Assembly: GCA_012274445.1 (NCBI GenBank)
Contig: JAAROD010000049.1
Span: forward strand, 806,001-870,000
From: Sclerotiophoma versabilis
Lineage: Eukaryota; Ascomycota; Dothideomycetes; Pleosporales; Didymellaceae
Length of the DNA stretch: 64,000 bases
Direction: 5' to 3'
Shown: positions 53,198 through 64,000 of the stretch, in pieces
How positions within the stretch are numbered: position 1 is the stretch's first letter
Layout: each line of letters opens with the position of its first letter
The notes under the pieces: model-generated
What the model was told of the DNA's origin: nothing
What the model saw: the letters and a program-made list of their open reading frames with translations, nothing else
The model's database searches: none
Translations under genes and position numbers: made by a program

Positions 53198-53407
53198 TTG
53201 AGTGTCATCCAGGTACGCAAGCAAACATACACGGAGACCGCGCTGCTGCCATTTGTTCCCAAACCCTTCCCTGTTCAACACTATTCATACAGAAGAGAGT
53301 TGGTACAGCTGCTTCCTGGACGGAAGGGTGCCATCCAAGAGGAGTTTGGTGTAGACTACTTCCTGGACGAAACGACCGACTGGCCTGGCTTATATATTGC
53401 CTCATGA
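53198..53407 (+). pseudogene. Fragment of a 2EXR-type gene
   Basis: Short frame that contains VRKQTYTETALLPFVPKPF, matching the second conserved block of 2EXR proteins (VCRQxYxETALLPF). The first block (LPxELRNxIY) is not found upstream. About 65 codons remain. Likely a truncated copy. Confidence 0.5.
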
Positions 53408-53926
53408 TTTGAAGAAGATATACATAGATTATACGGTACGACCGAAGCTAAATAGATGTCCATATCCTGATGAGACACGAGCAATTGTGAATAAGATCAA
53501 AGCGAGATCTGAAATTCCGGATCTTGACGTTTATGTTCGCCGATGGAACGTGAATGGATGAAAGTGTGCGCTGTCGTTTTGGCTACTGGCTACAGTCTGT
53601 CCTATTCTATCTCTTTCTCACAATAATGTCACATGTAGAAGGCTGGCGGCTAGATAAGTTTTACTAAACCTCTGGGAATTCAGCTATTGCAGGCGCTGCG
53701 TTGATGATAGGGAATAAGAATAGCTCCAGCGCAGCAATATCTCCTTGCCGCTATGATGGATACTAAGACTAAATCGTACAAGTGCATCCTTATCTTATCT
53801 TTGATACGTCACGCGAAGTTGCATCAGTGACCCATCAAAGGCCGCAAGGGGCCGATATGTTGCAGCAAAACACCGCAAGATGGTTCCTGCAGAAATCCCT
53901 TCTGTTCCACTCGATTGCTTGCCATT
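53408..53926. other. Intergenic
   Basis: About 0.5 kb holding the promoter of the asparagine synthetase gene. No gene recognised. Confidence 0.35.
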
Positions 53927-56212
53927 ATGTGTGGCATTAGCTGCATCATCAGCCTTGATCGCGCCCAGGGGCACGCTGCCAAATGCCTCGGCGATCCGAA
54001 AGCACTGGCGAAGCAGCTGGACGATAGCCTTGAGCTAATTAAACATCGCGGTCCTGATTCGAGAGGTCAATGGATCAGCCCTGACAACAAAGTTGGTACT
54101 CTGTCCTTGCAACATCCTCGAAACTTGCAACACCACTAACTGTACTTGAAAACACCTGCTAACGCTCAGCATAGCTTTCGGCCATGTCAGGCTAGCAATT
54201 AATGATCTTTCACCCGATGGTGCTCAGCCATTTCATGATGAAGACGGCAATGTTCATGCAGTCGTGAATGGCGAGCTCTATGACCACGAGGCGATTCGCG
54301 CATCATTGGCCGACAAGACAGACTACAGATTCAAGAGTCGCAGCGATTGCGAGATCGTGATTGCCCTGTACAAGTACTACGGTTTATCCTTCTTGAGCAA
54401 ACTACGCGGAGAATTTGCGCTTTGTATCTATGATGCACGCACTCAACTGTTCATTGCAGCGAGAGATCGCTACGGAATCAAGCCGTTGTTTTATACCTTT
54501 GTCGACAATAAGCTTTTGGTTGCTGCTGAAGCTAAGGCCTTTCTGCCGCTGGGTTGGAAGCCTGAATGGGATATCGCCAGCTTGAAAGAGGCAGGATGGA
54601 ACCATGATGCTCGCACCATCTTTAAGGGCGTCAGAAAAGTAAAGACGCGGCAATGTGTGGATGGATGGTGGTACTAATTCTTCCAGGTCCGTCCAGGCCA
54701 TTATGTCACCTGTCAATCTTTCGATAAGATCGAGTCACGACCGTATTGGGATATTGAATATCCCCTGAAGGTACGAGTCGCGCACATTGTTTATCTTTCA
54801 GTAGACTAATGCAGCTACAGACATTGAAAGAGCTGCGATCCGATCGGGAGATGATCGAAGGCGTTAGAGAACAGATGCTAGAAGCAATCCGCGTGCGTCT
54901 CCGGGCTGATGTTCCTGTCGGTGTCTACTTAAGTGGCGGTATCGACTCTTCGGTCATCGCTGGCATGGTCACTCACCTCGTGAAAGAGCAAGGCGAGCGG
55001 ATGGGCAACGATAAGGAGACCGAGCGCGTCAGCTGCTTCAGCATCGCATTCGATGAAGACAGTGGCTTTGATGAATCCGCGATCGCAAACCGGACTGCCA
55101 ACCACCTCGGTGTCAAGTACTACAAGAAGCACATGAACGAAGCTGAACTTGCTGCCCGCTTCGAAGATGCAACATGGCATTGCGAGCACCATAACCCTGA
55201 CCTCAACTATGTGGGGAAGTATGCACTTTCTGAAGTGCCACAAGAGCTTGGTTTCAAGGTTTTTTTGACTGGTGAAGGTGCAGATGAACAGTTTGGTGGC
55301 TACCCAATGTACCTTCCGGACTATCTCCGCGAAGCCGATGCGGCATATTCATCAAACCCGCTACCAGAAGACGTACGAAAGGTACAGTGCATCAATACTG
55401 ACGAGGAAGCCAGCGTATACTACAAGTCTGTCGGTGCCAATGGCGCCAATCGCGGCCCATCCCTACCTCGACGTATGCTCAACGATATCACTACAGTCTC
55501 TTCTATGACAGCATTCTCCGCTGACACGCTATTTGCGGATTGGACCAGCAGCTACGGCGCGTGCGACCCGCAGCTCACCATTGCGAACTCTGTTGATGGT
55601 CGTATCAGGGATGCGATGATGGACAAATGGCATCCACTCCATACAGCATTATATGTGTGGCAGAAAGGCCATTTGTCCAACATTTTCCTGTCGTGTTTAG
55701 GTGACAGAACAGAGATGGCGCATTCTATCGAAGCTCGAACACCGTTCCTTGACCACCACTTGACTGAATACGTCAACGGACTTCCTCCTAGTGTCAAAAT
55801 CAGATGGAACGTGGAAGAGAAGAGGTTCGTGGAGAAGTGGATCTTACGAGAAGCAAGTAAGCCCTTCATTACGGAGGAGCTGTACAAGAGGAAGAAGCAT
55901 GTAAGTTATCCAGGACCGCAGATTACAAGCAGTAGAACAGAAGGAGCCAACAAAGAACAGCCATACTCTGCGCCCACCACGTACCCAGAAGATGGTCCTT
56001 TGCAGAAGTTGCTTACTGCATTACTTGTCAAGGATAGAGTCGAACGGCTTGGCTTTATCGCATGGAGCAAAGTGCAAGGCCTTGTTGACAAGGCGTTCAG
56101 ACAGAAGGATGCAAATGCAATGCGCTTTGCGTTCACTGTCGCTCAGTGGGTCGTTATTGGAGAACGCTTCCAGGTCAAGAAGGCAAGCCCACAGCTAGAG
56201 GAGCTTCCTTGA
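53927..56212 (+). CDS. Glutamine-hydrolysing asparagine synthetase
   Basis: Class II amidotransferase of 702 aa, exons 53927-54095, 54175-54638, 54687-54770 and 54821-56212. The N-terminal Cys (MCGISCIISLD) is the glutaminase nucleophile. Further glutaminase motifs are IKHRGPDSRGQW, AFGHVRLAINDLSPDGAQPF and VVNGELYDHE. The synthetase domain has the ATP pyrophosphatase loop YLSGGIDSSVIAGM, FLTGEGADEQFGGYP and MAHSIEARTPFLDHHLTEY. The protein is longer than yeast Asn1/Asn2 and resembles the fungal group often near secondary-metabolism genes. It lies directly upstream of a broken flavin monooxygenase gene. Whether it makes free asparagine or amidates another acid is open. Confidence 0.9.
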
Positions 56213-56656
56213 GTGTCAGAGTTAAGTGTTTTGTATTAAAGTTCAATTGTTGGTGAGCATGCCATACCTTCAACATTCCTTTTGAGTTCACAACTCTTTC
56301 TTGCACATATATATGTTCTCTCAACGATCACACGTGATGCTAAGGTTACACAGCCAGGGCTTCTAGCGCTACTGACTGAGCCAAAGAAAGATTAATCTTG
56401 CGAAACATCAGCGCATAATGAGGCTTTGAAACTCTACTTCATCTGTTCCCGGCCGCTCGTTGGTTGGACCGGGTTGGGTTAGGTCTACATTGGTACCACT
56501 GACGCTGGCAATCGTGCTGGCAGCTCACGTCAGCCAAGAAACCGATTGTGCTCCTCAGTAACAATGACACAGGTTCTTTTTTGAGAGAAACATTCCTGGA
56601 ACCTTGGGAAAGCTGCATGCATGCTGCGTATCACGAGAGTGCACAATATCTCCAAG
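56213..56656. other. Intergenic
   Basis: About 0.44 kb between the asparagine synthetase stop and the FMO relic. No gene recognised. Confidence 0.35.
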
Positions 56657-58154
56657 ATGAGTCAACTAACACTGGGAACCGTCACGGCCATCGGAGCGGG
56701 TAAGTGATGAGATCCCCGACTAGCAAGCACAACTACTCATTGGCAGGCACATGCGGAGTATCCGTGCTGAAGAGACTTCGCGAAGATGGCTTCAGAGTTA
56801 GCTGCTTCGAGCGCGGAAAACAAGTCGGCGGTCTCTGGGCATACACTGATGATCCAACAATGATATCGGCACTCCCGTTGACACGTGCGGTATGACAGAC
56901 TTCCCTATGCCGGAGAAGGATCCAGGCCACCTTTCGACAGCCGAGTTTCAAGAGTATACTGAGTCTTACGCGAGACAATTCGAGCTGCTCGAAGATGTCA
57001 TGTTTTGTGCTTTGGTGCAGGGGGTCACGCGTAATAAGGACGGCAAAAAATGAAATCTGGAAATGGTAGTCAACGGTGAGCAGCACATGCACGAATTTGA
57101 CAAGGTTGTCTTCTGTCATGGGTATCAGACCCCAGCCAGTCATGCCAACTTGCGAAGGCAAAGACCTGTTCGACGATCAGCTCATTCACGCACAGCAATT
57201 CAGAACGACCAAAGGCATAGAGGGAAAGAATGTTGTGGTTGTTGGCATGTGTAGCAGCGCTTCCGATATCATCAACAACATTCTGCCTGCTGCATCCAAA
57301 GTCTACATGTCATATCGAAGAGGAGGCTATGTCTTTCCCACATGGCGCAAAGGCATACCTGGAGACCTCATGGTGACATGGCGACGCAGACAGATTGGTG
57401 CATTCATGCAGCACTACCTGCCGGGAATCTATAAGTGGAGCACAGATACAGCGTTGCAACTCTTGATGCGTAGCCACTGGGGCAAACTGAACCCGGAATG
57501 GCGCATACTACCCTCACCTTTCATCACACTTTCCTGCCTGGAGCATTCAATAGCCTGATTCCGTTGCTACAGGAAGTGAAGATCACATCAGTACATGGCA
57601 TCAAGCACTTCATTGGCCCGCACCCCCAGGAGCTGAATGACGGTACCGTGCTCAATGACATCGGTGCCGTGATGTATGCCACTGGATATACTGCCAACCT
57701 ACAGGTGGCACCTTTCCTTAAAAATAGTCGCCCGTACAATTACAGTGGTTCTGACCTACCTAGGCTCCGGATGAATTTCTTTCCGCCGCAGTACGCTGAC
57801 TCCATGGCCGTTCTGTGTCACTCAGCCTACGGCAAGAACACCGAGTTCTCATTCAACGATGTACAGTCTATGGCAGTCTCCAAGATTTTCCGGCAAACAC
57901 ACCGGCAGCCTCCAATATCGGACATGAACAAGTGGATCAACACACACAACGAATGGCTTGCAAGTCGATACCGGCAGGCGTCCACGGGGTTCGAAGCATC
58001 TGCGGTGAAGACGTGGGAGTTTCAACAGTTCCTGCATGATGTCGCTGGTACTGGCATGGAAAATCTTGGGTGGGGTTCGAAGGGGTGGAAGTTCTTCTTG
58101 CAAGACCCCAAGATGTCCTGGATTAGTTGCCGCTATTATATGCCCAAAATCTAG
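56657..58154 (+). pseudogene. Broken flavin-containing monooxygenase gene
   Basis: Flavoprotein monooxygenase remains, nearly full length. The FAD site is split by an intact intron (56700-56747): TLGTVTAIGAG then TCGVSVLKRLREDGF and KQVGGLWAYTDD. After about 56870 the frame changes, with a small loss, to CGMTDFPMPEKDPGHL. A TGA stands at 57050 where a Trp codon is expected (NKDGKK, stop, NLEMVVNGE). A further frame change occurs near 57145, before GKDLFDDQLIHAQQF and NVVVVGMCSSASDI (the NADPH site), and another near 57500, before FLPGAFNSLIPLLQ. The last frame runs intact to YYMPKI. At least three frame changes and one nonsense codon make it non-functional. Confidence 0.85.
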
Positions 58155-59075
58155 AAAGAATGGACCTGATCCTTCCTGTAACCTAGCTCTTCTAATATAC
58201 CCTTCGTCTTCCGGTCACCCTTGAGCGCTACTTCCATCGCCGGCGGCCCACAGATGAATACCTCTCCGTCTCTACTCAACCTTGACTGTGCGATTTCGTC
58301 CAGCAACTGCTTCGTCACACGGCCCTTACGTACCGATGATCCCTCAGCTGGTTGACTAACAGTATAAACTGCCTCAAACCTCCCAGGGTTCCTCTCCTGA
58401 AATGCATCAAACTCTTTCTTCAGCAAGATATCTTCTTCGGCATTTGCGGCGTAGATAAGTGTAATCTTCGTCCCATCCGCTGGGTTCGACAATATCCCCC
58501 GTACAAGTTGGTAGATCGGTGTGATTCCCGACCCGCCAGCGATAAGAGTTACATGTGGTATGGAACTGGGCCTCCATTGATGACTTCGCAATGCAGCTGC
58601 GAAGAGAACGGAATCGCCAGGTTGCAGGGAGTGTAGGTGTGTGCTTTGCTTGCCATTGGGGTACTGTTTGACTAGGAGGTCAAGCTTTCCGGGTTCTTCT
58701 AAAGATGAGACAGGCGTGTAAGGTCGCGCGACGGGCGTCCAACTACCTTTTGGCCAGGATGCGGTGAGAACTGCGGCTGTACAGTTGTCAGTTTTTCACA
58801 TCAGACTTAATCTTAGAAACGGACTCACACGTCAGAGAGAGGCCGCTGACATCGCTCTCATTTGGTAACTTGAAACGAAGAAGTTTTGTGTTGTGATTGA
58901 CTTGCTCGCTGCTTTCAAGTGGTAGAGAGATCATCGCTGGTCCTCGTCCAAATACTTTTACTGGAGCTCCTGTGTCCGCGTGGATGCTGCGGATGAGAGC
59001 ATAGCTCGCACCGCTTATCGCAACACCAGCGATGACTGTTGATGGGCGTACAATTCGACTCGATAAGACAAACAT
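58151..59075 (-). CDS. NADH-cytochrome b5 reductase (mitochondrial Mcr1 type)
   Basis: FAD enzyme that reduces cytochrome b5 or, in the outer membrane form, supports ergosterol synthesis and ascorbate recycling. Exons 59075-58829 and 58776-58151 give 290 aa. The N-terminus (MFVLSSRIVRPSTVIAGVAI) has basic residues and one hydrophobic segment, as in Mcr1. The flavin motif RPYTPVSS and the following LDLLVKQYPNGKQSTHLHSL are conserved, as are the NADH-site motifs LIAGGSGITPIYQLV and EVFICGPPAMEVALKG. The intron is 52 nt. The stop codon shares the tetramer CTAG with the stop of the convergent FMO relic. Complete and likely active. Confidence 0.92.
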
Positions 59076-60100
59076 ACTACGCTGACAATATTTGTTCTTG
59101 GATGTGGTTATGGTATGTGTTATGGTAGGTCGAGATGTCGTTTGCTTGAGTTTGCAATTGCTATGTTTGTGACTTGATGTAGAGCTTTAGGTAGCAGGCA
59201 GAGTCCACTCATATACTCTCACTCCACTTTAACATGTCGGAAGTTATGAATACCTTCGCCGTGCCTGTGGACACTAAGATGATGTCTTTACGGGCTGCTA
59301 CAAAGCTCGGGGTCACGGCTTTGAATGCCTGCAGCTCATTGGTGCAGCGACCGGCGCATTCACCTCCCCCGATGCCAATCAGGCGCCCCAACCTGGCTAG
59401 ATCTGCCCGCACGCTTCGTTAGCGGAGCATTTCTCAATAACACTGGAAGCTTTACAAGGCTGACTTGCCCAAGATCCAATTGTGCTTGTGCAGGTCAGCC
59501 CGTTACTTAGGGATACAGCAGCTTAATCCTGAAGGCGATGGGCATTCGAGTAGAAAACGGGGGTTCGAAAGCTTCTTCCCCGTGAACACCATCGCGGGCA
59601 CCGTGGAATGCGAAGGATTACGTGGTACGCGGTAGTCAAAAGATGCCGGTGGAAGTGAATTGGCTAAGTGCGCGCCAGAAGATGCAAACGTTCGGGACTT
59701 CGGGTTTTCGGGTTTTGCAGCTTCAGAATGACCGGCCACAGTACAGCCTTAACATGTCTCAAGTTCCACTCTACTTACTACAAACCAAGTTTGTTTAACG
59801 CAGACGATTCAATGTCGTGCAGGCAAAACCCAACCAGATGCACGCCCGTCACGCTCACTTTTCACCCCACACAAATTCACCACTTAAACTTCTTTCCTTG
59901 CTAAATTGCCCTCTAGACGCTAACGCCCCGTCCTTGTGCAGACTCACCACATTTGGCGTAAGGGGGGTTTCCCCCAAGTATAGCTAGATCTTGAGCCTCG
60001 TATCAGCCAAACAAACACAATGCCCAGTCACGTGAGATGAGTCGTAGGTAATGGTCAATATTATTAAAATTACTTCTATGAAGATGTTGCGACGGGGAAT
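59076..60100. other. Intergenic, 1.0 kb
   Basis: No gene recognised. Contains a 67-codon minus-strand frame (59209-59412) without clear family and a GGGGGGTTTCCCCC palindrome near 59961. Confidence 0.35.
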
Positions 60101-62199
60101 CTACCCTCGGTGCAGAATAGTATCCAGAGGATTCTTCTTCTTCTCGCCAATCTGCTTTTGCATCTGTTTCTTCTTCTCTTTGGTGGGTAAGCCTCTGGCC
60201 TTGAGCCCACGCTCTTTCCTTAATTTCTTCAGCGCTTCTTCTGTGAGACCTTGTCGCATCATTTGCTCCACTACAAGTGTCTTACGGCTGCGTTTGTCGC
60301 CAATACCAATGATGATGCCAGAGATGATATTGCATGTAAGACTGCATGCAAGAATAACAGCAGTCAGAGCCTTTGGGCGGACCTTGTAATAGATACCCCA
60401 GGTTGTGCCACCAAGAGCAATCTGGAACATAGAATGACAGTCAAGCAGAACGACGATGGTGATGAGGAGTCGAATGGAAAACGCGTGGTGGGTATAGGTT
60501 TCGTGCGGTCGATAGAAAGTGTGCGACTTTGCCAACTTGCCCTGGTGATACTCGAGCTTCTTCTGCTCTTCATCAGTGAGAACAGGTGCCTCAATGCGCT
60601 CTTCTTCTTCAATCTCTTCTGCTGTGTCGTACGGGATTGACTGGGGTGGCATAGTCGGCAGCTCGTTGTGGTCTTTCAGTTTCTTCAGACCACGCTCTTT
60701 TCGCAAACGCCAAGTCTTGTGCGCAAAATAGGCAACGAAAGACATGTGGTAGGTGTCGTACAGTCGGAAAGGGAACATGGTGATACCGACAACGCAGAAC
60801 AGGGCAGTTAAGATTTGATCGCAGATTTCGACAAAGTACGCCTGTCGACCACCAACGGAAATCCAGCCGATAAGGAAGAGAACCCATGCAGCTCCCCAGA
60901 AGGTGATCAGGAAAAAGTAGACCGTGACGAGAAGCCCCAGGGGGTTACGGCAGTAACGACCAAATCCACGCATACTCCGCTTGAACTTCGCCCTGCGCGA
61001 ATGCAGCAGATGTCGTACGTGGTCGTCCAAAGCGTCCTTCTCTTCTTGAGTCCAGCCAGGCAGTGATGCGCCATGTGGAAGAACAGCAAAATGGTGGCCC
61101 GGGCCCTCTTCCAGGGTCGATAGAGTCGAGTCAATCGTGTCAGTTCGACGTAGCTCCCCACGAGATGCTTGCTCGTGCTCTCCTGGTTGAGTCATTTCAG
61201 TCAGCCTGTCAGTGCGACTTGCACCTCGGGCTGGTACTGTGCCCATCTCTTCGTCTGATGATTCTGACGTTGATTGCATAAGATCGTAGGTCGGCTGGCG
61301 ATTGTAGAGCCATGGCAGGTTAGGCAGAAACAAGGAGTTCTGAACATTGTTCAAAGTTGTCAAAGCAGAAACCTCCGGGTCTAATCGCAATTAGCAAAGG
61401 CTCTCAGAAAACAGGAGAGGTACCTACCAATGACGTCAAGCATATCAACCATGTCGTTGTCGATCTGATGGTCGTTGTGCTGGTGGTCTCTGCGACGCAG
61501 GTTGATGGCCGAACTCATTCGATTCATACCCGGCCTTTTCCTCTTGCTACCACCTCTCGAGGGCGGCGGCCCTGCGCCAAAGTTGGTTTCAGCCTGCGAG
61601 GCGTCTTCGTACAACGGCTGCAGTGGAGTAGTGGCTGTAGGATGGCGGGTCAAGTCCTGTTCGGCTTCAAGCATGGCTATAGAAGGACGCTGGGGTTCAG
61701 AGCTGCTCCTCCTACGGTTTCCCTGTCCTTGCCAGCTGTTGTCTGTCACTGGCGCGGGTCGTGGTGTGATAGGTGCGAGTTGGGCCTGTGGTATCGTCTG
61801 CAGCGCGTGTGCAGCTGGCGCAGGGTGCGCAATGGGAATCTCACGTCCCGTAGAGGGCCGTCTTATACGGATAGAGCCGGTGCGCGTTCGAGTTATGGGA
61901 GCAGCCGTGGGTGCCGGCACTTGAGGCTGGGGTGCTTGAGCTTGGGGCTGTGTCTGCGGCTGCGGCGGAGATATTTGGGTCTGTGTTTGGGGTACCTGGT
62001 CTGGTGACTGGGGTATCTGAGTGGTGGTCGTTATCGTAGGGTGTGTGATGGTGGTGGAATTCGGCCCGTGGTTAGTCACGGTCGCACCTGGCCCAGCTGA
62101 GTAGCTAGTCGTTGTCGTCGTATGCGGGCCTGAGGTGGTGGTTGTTGAGGTTGTCGAGGACACCAGCGGTTGCCCATCGTCGGACGGACGGTCTGCCAT
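60101..62199 (-). CDS. DUF2985 multi-pass membrane protein
   Basis: Fungal integral membrane protein of unknown function, DUF2985-like, 683 aa, exons 62199-61428 and 61380-60101. The first 250 residues are Thr/Ser/Pro/Gln-rich and disordered (TQISPPQPQTQPQAQAPQPQ), with basic RRPSTGREIP and the IDNDMVDMLDVID end before the intron. The core starts at FGRYCRNPLGLLVTVYFFL with a first transmembrane pair, then GWISVGGRQAYFVEICDQIL and TALFCVVGITMFPFRLYDTY. Two further transmembrane stretches lie near RLLITIVVLLDCHSMFQIAL and ALTAVILACSLTCNIISGII. The C-terminus is strongly basic. The frame across the 47-nt intron joins a conserved LDVID/PEVSALTTLNN region. Confidence 0.85.
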
Positions 62200-63077
62200 C
62201 GTGTCTCAAGGAAAAAGCACCACACAGAGGCGGTGTTTGAGACACGCTCCCTCTAGAAATCGATGTTTTGGCGAAATTGATAGCGCTGAGCTTGGGGCAC
62301 ACGGGATGATGTATGCGCTCCCTAAAGCACGTTCCGGCCGCGACCGGACTGCTTTCTAGCTTGTTGTCCGGTCAGCGACGCTTATGTCTTTGTCAGTCGC
62401 TAGTCAGCTTGAATGGCAAGAGTGCAACAACGTTGGAAACGATGCAGAAAATGGTCTACCATGCGTGTCACTCTCCGTGACGATGAAGAAATGGCGTTGT
62501 TGATATCTTCAGTAGTTCTTCGCAAACTCACGTCATATCTCCGGTTCGCCTATTGTCGCCGCACGAGCCGCCGAACTTTCCAAGGATCTACCGGACCCCG
62601 GCTTTGGGGCTGCCCCAGTGCCACGATAGGGCGCCGCATGCATCCTTTAGCCTTCGTACTCAAGCAGCTTGCCGAATGAGCAAACCTTGGGGTTTGCTTC
62701 GTGTCCGTGGCTGATGCTTGCCTAAACTAGCGAATAAGACTGTCCAACTTGTCGAAAGTTTCACAAAGCCTTCGAACTATTAGTTATAGAGACATGAAAA
62801 GCTCGTCACGTTTGGTACGAAGGAGGCGTAGACATTTATGTATGGAGGGCAACCTACAATCTTTAAGTGAAACATACAAGAATCAAGCTTCGTATGCTGC
62901 ACGTCCGGACACTGCAATGTCTAGTGTTCCAGCATACCCTGATGGCCAACTCTAGCGAGCTTGGCTCTTACGTCAGAGCTTAGAGCTGAAAGCTGAGTCC
63001 AACCGCACAACTTCGTTGTTCGAATGCGCCTACGCTTTCCTCAATTTCAACATTCTTACCCTCTATTCCATGCGAAT
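62200..63077. promoter_or_regulatory. Divergent spacer between DUF2985 and exopolyphosphatase genes
   Basis: About 0.88 kb between divergent starts. Frames at 62413 and 62749 have no recognisable features. Confidence 0.35.
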
Positions 63078-64000
63078 ATGAAGTGGTCCCTTGCGCTACC
63101 CGGCCTCCTGGCAGCCACCCATGTAGCTGCTATGCCGCGACTGCATGCACAATCGCAAGAAGTTTTGAAGACTCCCTCGAAGCACATTGGCGTCGGTCAC
63201 TTCAGCGAATGGAGCCGCGCAACGAAGAAGGCCTTCCTTATGGACTGGCAGGCAGGCAGATCGTCAGAGTGGACAATTGTCATGGGCAATGAAGGAGGAG
63301 ATCTGGACTCGATGACTGCCGCCATCACCTGGGCGTATCATCTTGACCACTCCACTGAAAACGACACACACCCAATCAAAGCCATTGCGCTTCTCCAGAC
63401 TCCCTCCCACGCTCTGGACCTTCGGCCAGAGAACAAGCTTGCGCTCGACAACTCGCAAATGACAGTAGGGCACGAGGACCTTCTCACTTCAGACGAAGTC
63501 CCCGAAGATCCAGAAACGCTTTCCAGGAAGCTCAAGGGTATCATCCTCGTCGACCACGGCGAGCCCCTCCGGAAATGGCGCGACGCAAAGATTCTGAGTA
63601 TCTTTGACCACCATAAGGATCGCGGTACTGCGCCAGAAGCCTCACCACGCATCTTTGAGAGAGTTGCGTCCTGCACAACCATCGTTGCCCGTGAACTGTT
63701 CAACGAGCTCGAGAAACTTCCCCAAGAGTATCATCTGAACCACGAGTTTCTTGAGCTCATCCTCTCCGCCATCGCCATTGACTCAGGCGGTCTGACCAGC
63801 GACAAGACTACCGACGAAGACATTGAAGTTGCCAAGCGCGTCCTAGCACGCAGCAACTGGAAAGACGAGAAGCTCTCCGAAGTCATGGCAGACCTCGACG
63901 ACGAACTCTCATCAGCCCAAAAAGACATATCCCATCTCAATCTGCGCGACTTGCTGCGCCGCGACTGGAAGGGCGACCTGATCGACACGCCGTCCCCACG
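63078..64000 (+). CDS. Exopolyphosphatase (DHH family), 5' part
   Basis: Partial gene running off the window; 307 codons are visible without interruption. DHH-type phosphoesterase like yeast Ppx1, which releases phosphate from polyphosphate chains. Motifs are VMGNEGGDLDSMTAAITWAY (first Asp motif), ILVDHGEP, the DHH core SIFDHHKDRG and ILSAIAIDSGGLTSDKTTDE. The N-terminus is MKWSLALPGLLAATHVAAMP, a likely secretion signal, unlike cytosolic yeast Ppx1. The ATG at 63078 gives this leader; a later start would remove it. The C-terminal DHHA2 domain is expected beyond the window. Confidence 0.85.
   Translation, partial: MKWSLALPGLLAATHVAAMPRLHAQSQEVLKTPSKHIGVGHFSEWSRATKKAFLMDWQAGRSSEWTIVMGNEGGDLDSMTAAITWAYHLDHSTENDTHPIKAIALLQTPSHALDLRPENKLALDNSQMTVGHEDLLTSDEVPEDPETLSRKLKGIILVDHGEPLRKWRDAKILSIFDHHKDRGTAPEASPRIFERVASCTTIVARELFNELEKLPQEYHLNHEFLELILSAIAIDSGGLTSDKTTDEDIEVAKRVLARSNWKDEKLSEVMADLDDELSSAQKDISHLNLRDLLRRDWKGDLIDTPSP

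Noticed and set aside
59209..59412. 67-codon minus-strand frame with GIGGGECAGRC
   Set aside because: The glycine-rich start recalls nucleotide-binding loops, but the rest fits no family and the frame is short.
59960..59976. GGGGGGTTTCCCCC palindrome
   Set aside because: Single short inverted repeat in an intergenic region, no matching copy or gene nearby.

Overview
The window is nuclear DNA of a filamentous ascomycete. The evidence is the run of short GT-AG introns (about 48-75 nt in most genes) with CTAAC/CTGAC-like branch sites, the gene set (dapB, RPB7, YOS9, a two-FHA Rad53/Cds1-type kinase, JAC1) and accessory families typical of Pezizomycotina (2EXR and F-box-like proteins, a HET relic, DUF3807, DUF2985, DUF924). 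The families fit Dothideomycetes/Pleosporales best, but that placement is inference. Exon structures were read by hand from splice signals, reading frame and family conservation; none is confirmed by transcripts.

Layout. 0.4-9.7 kb: an Mpo1-type dioxygenase, Pol II subunit Rpb7, vacuolar dipeptidyl aminopeptidase B, a metallo-beta-lactamase-fold protein, a secreted fasciclin-domain protein whose long intron carries a tRNA-Leu(AAG) gene, and a DUF3807 protein. 9.7-13.8 kb: a gene-poor patch with three copies of a 51-codon small basic ORF, a broken 2EXR gene and an F-box-like gene. 13.9-29 kb: accessory metabolism, with a 2OG-Fe(II) oxygenase, a sugar transporter, a pirin, a secreted cyanophycinase-like peptidase, EthD and ABM-type small proteins, a P450 and a C2H2 plus fungal-TF-domain regulator. 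29-50 kb: mostly housekeeping, with YOS9, a RAD53-like kinase, a HET relic, DUF924, JAC1, cytidine deaminase, a divergent SDR, tRNA-Pro(AGG), two proteins of unknown function, mitochondrial SCOT and an iron-type alcohol dehydrogenase. 50-60 kb: another gene-poor patch with an intact 2EXR gene and a 2EXR fragment, a tiny Cys-motif protein, an asparagine synthetase, a broken flavin monooxygenase gene and a cytochrome b5 reductase. 60-64 kb: a DUF2985 membrane protein and the 5' part of an exopolyphosphatase.

The most unusual signal is in the two tRNA genes. Each has the canonical intron at 37/38 and also a second intron of 52-54 nt in the D-arm. Both D-arm introns look like mRNA introns: GTAAGT donor, TAAC branch motif, CAG acceptor, and 11 nt from branch A to the end. 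They share their first 12 nt, lie at different tRNA positions (19/20 and 11/12), and contain no run of four T, as a Pol III transcript needs. Removing them exactly at GT-AG restores a paired D-stem in both. This suggests that spliceosomal-type introns have entered nuclear tRNA genes here. I do not know of a described fungal case; that needs a literature and RNA check.
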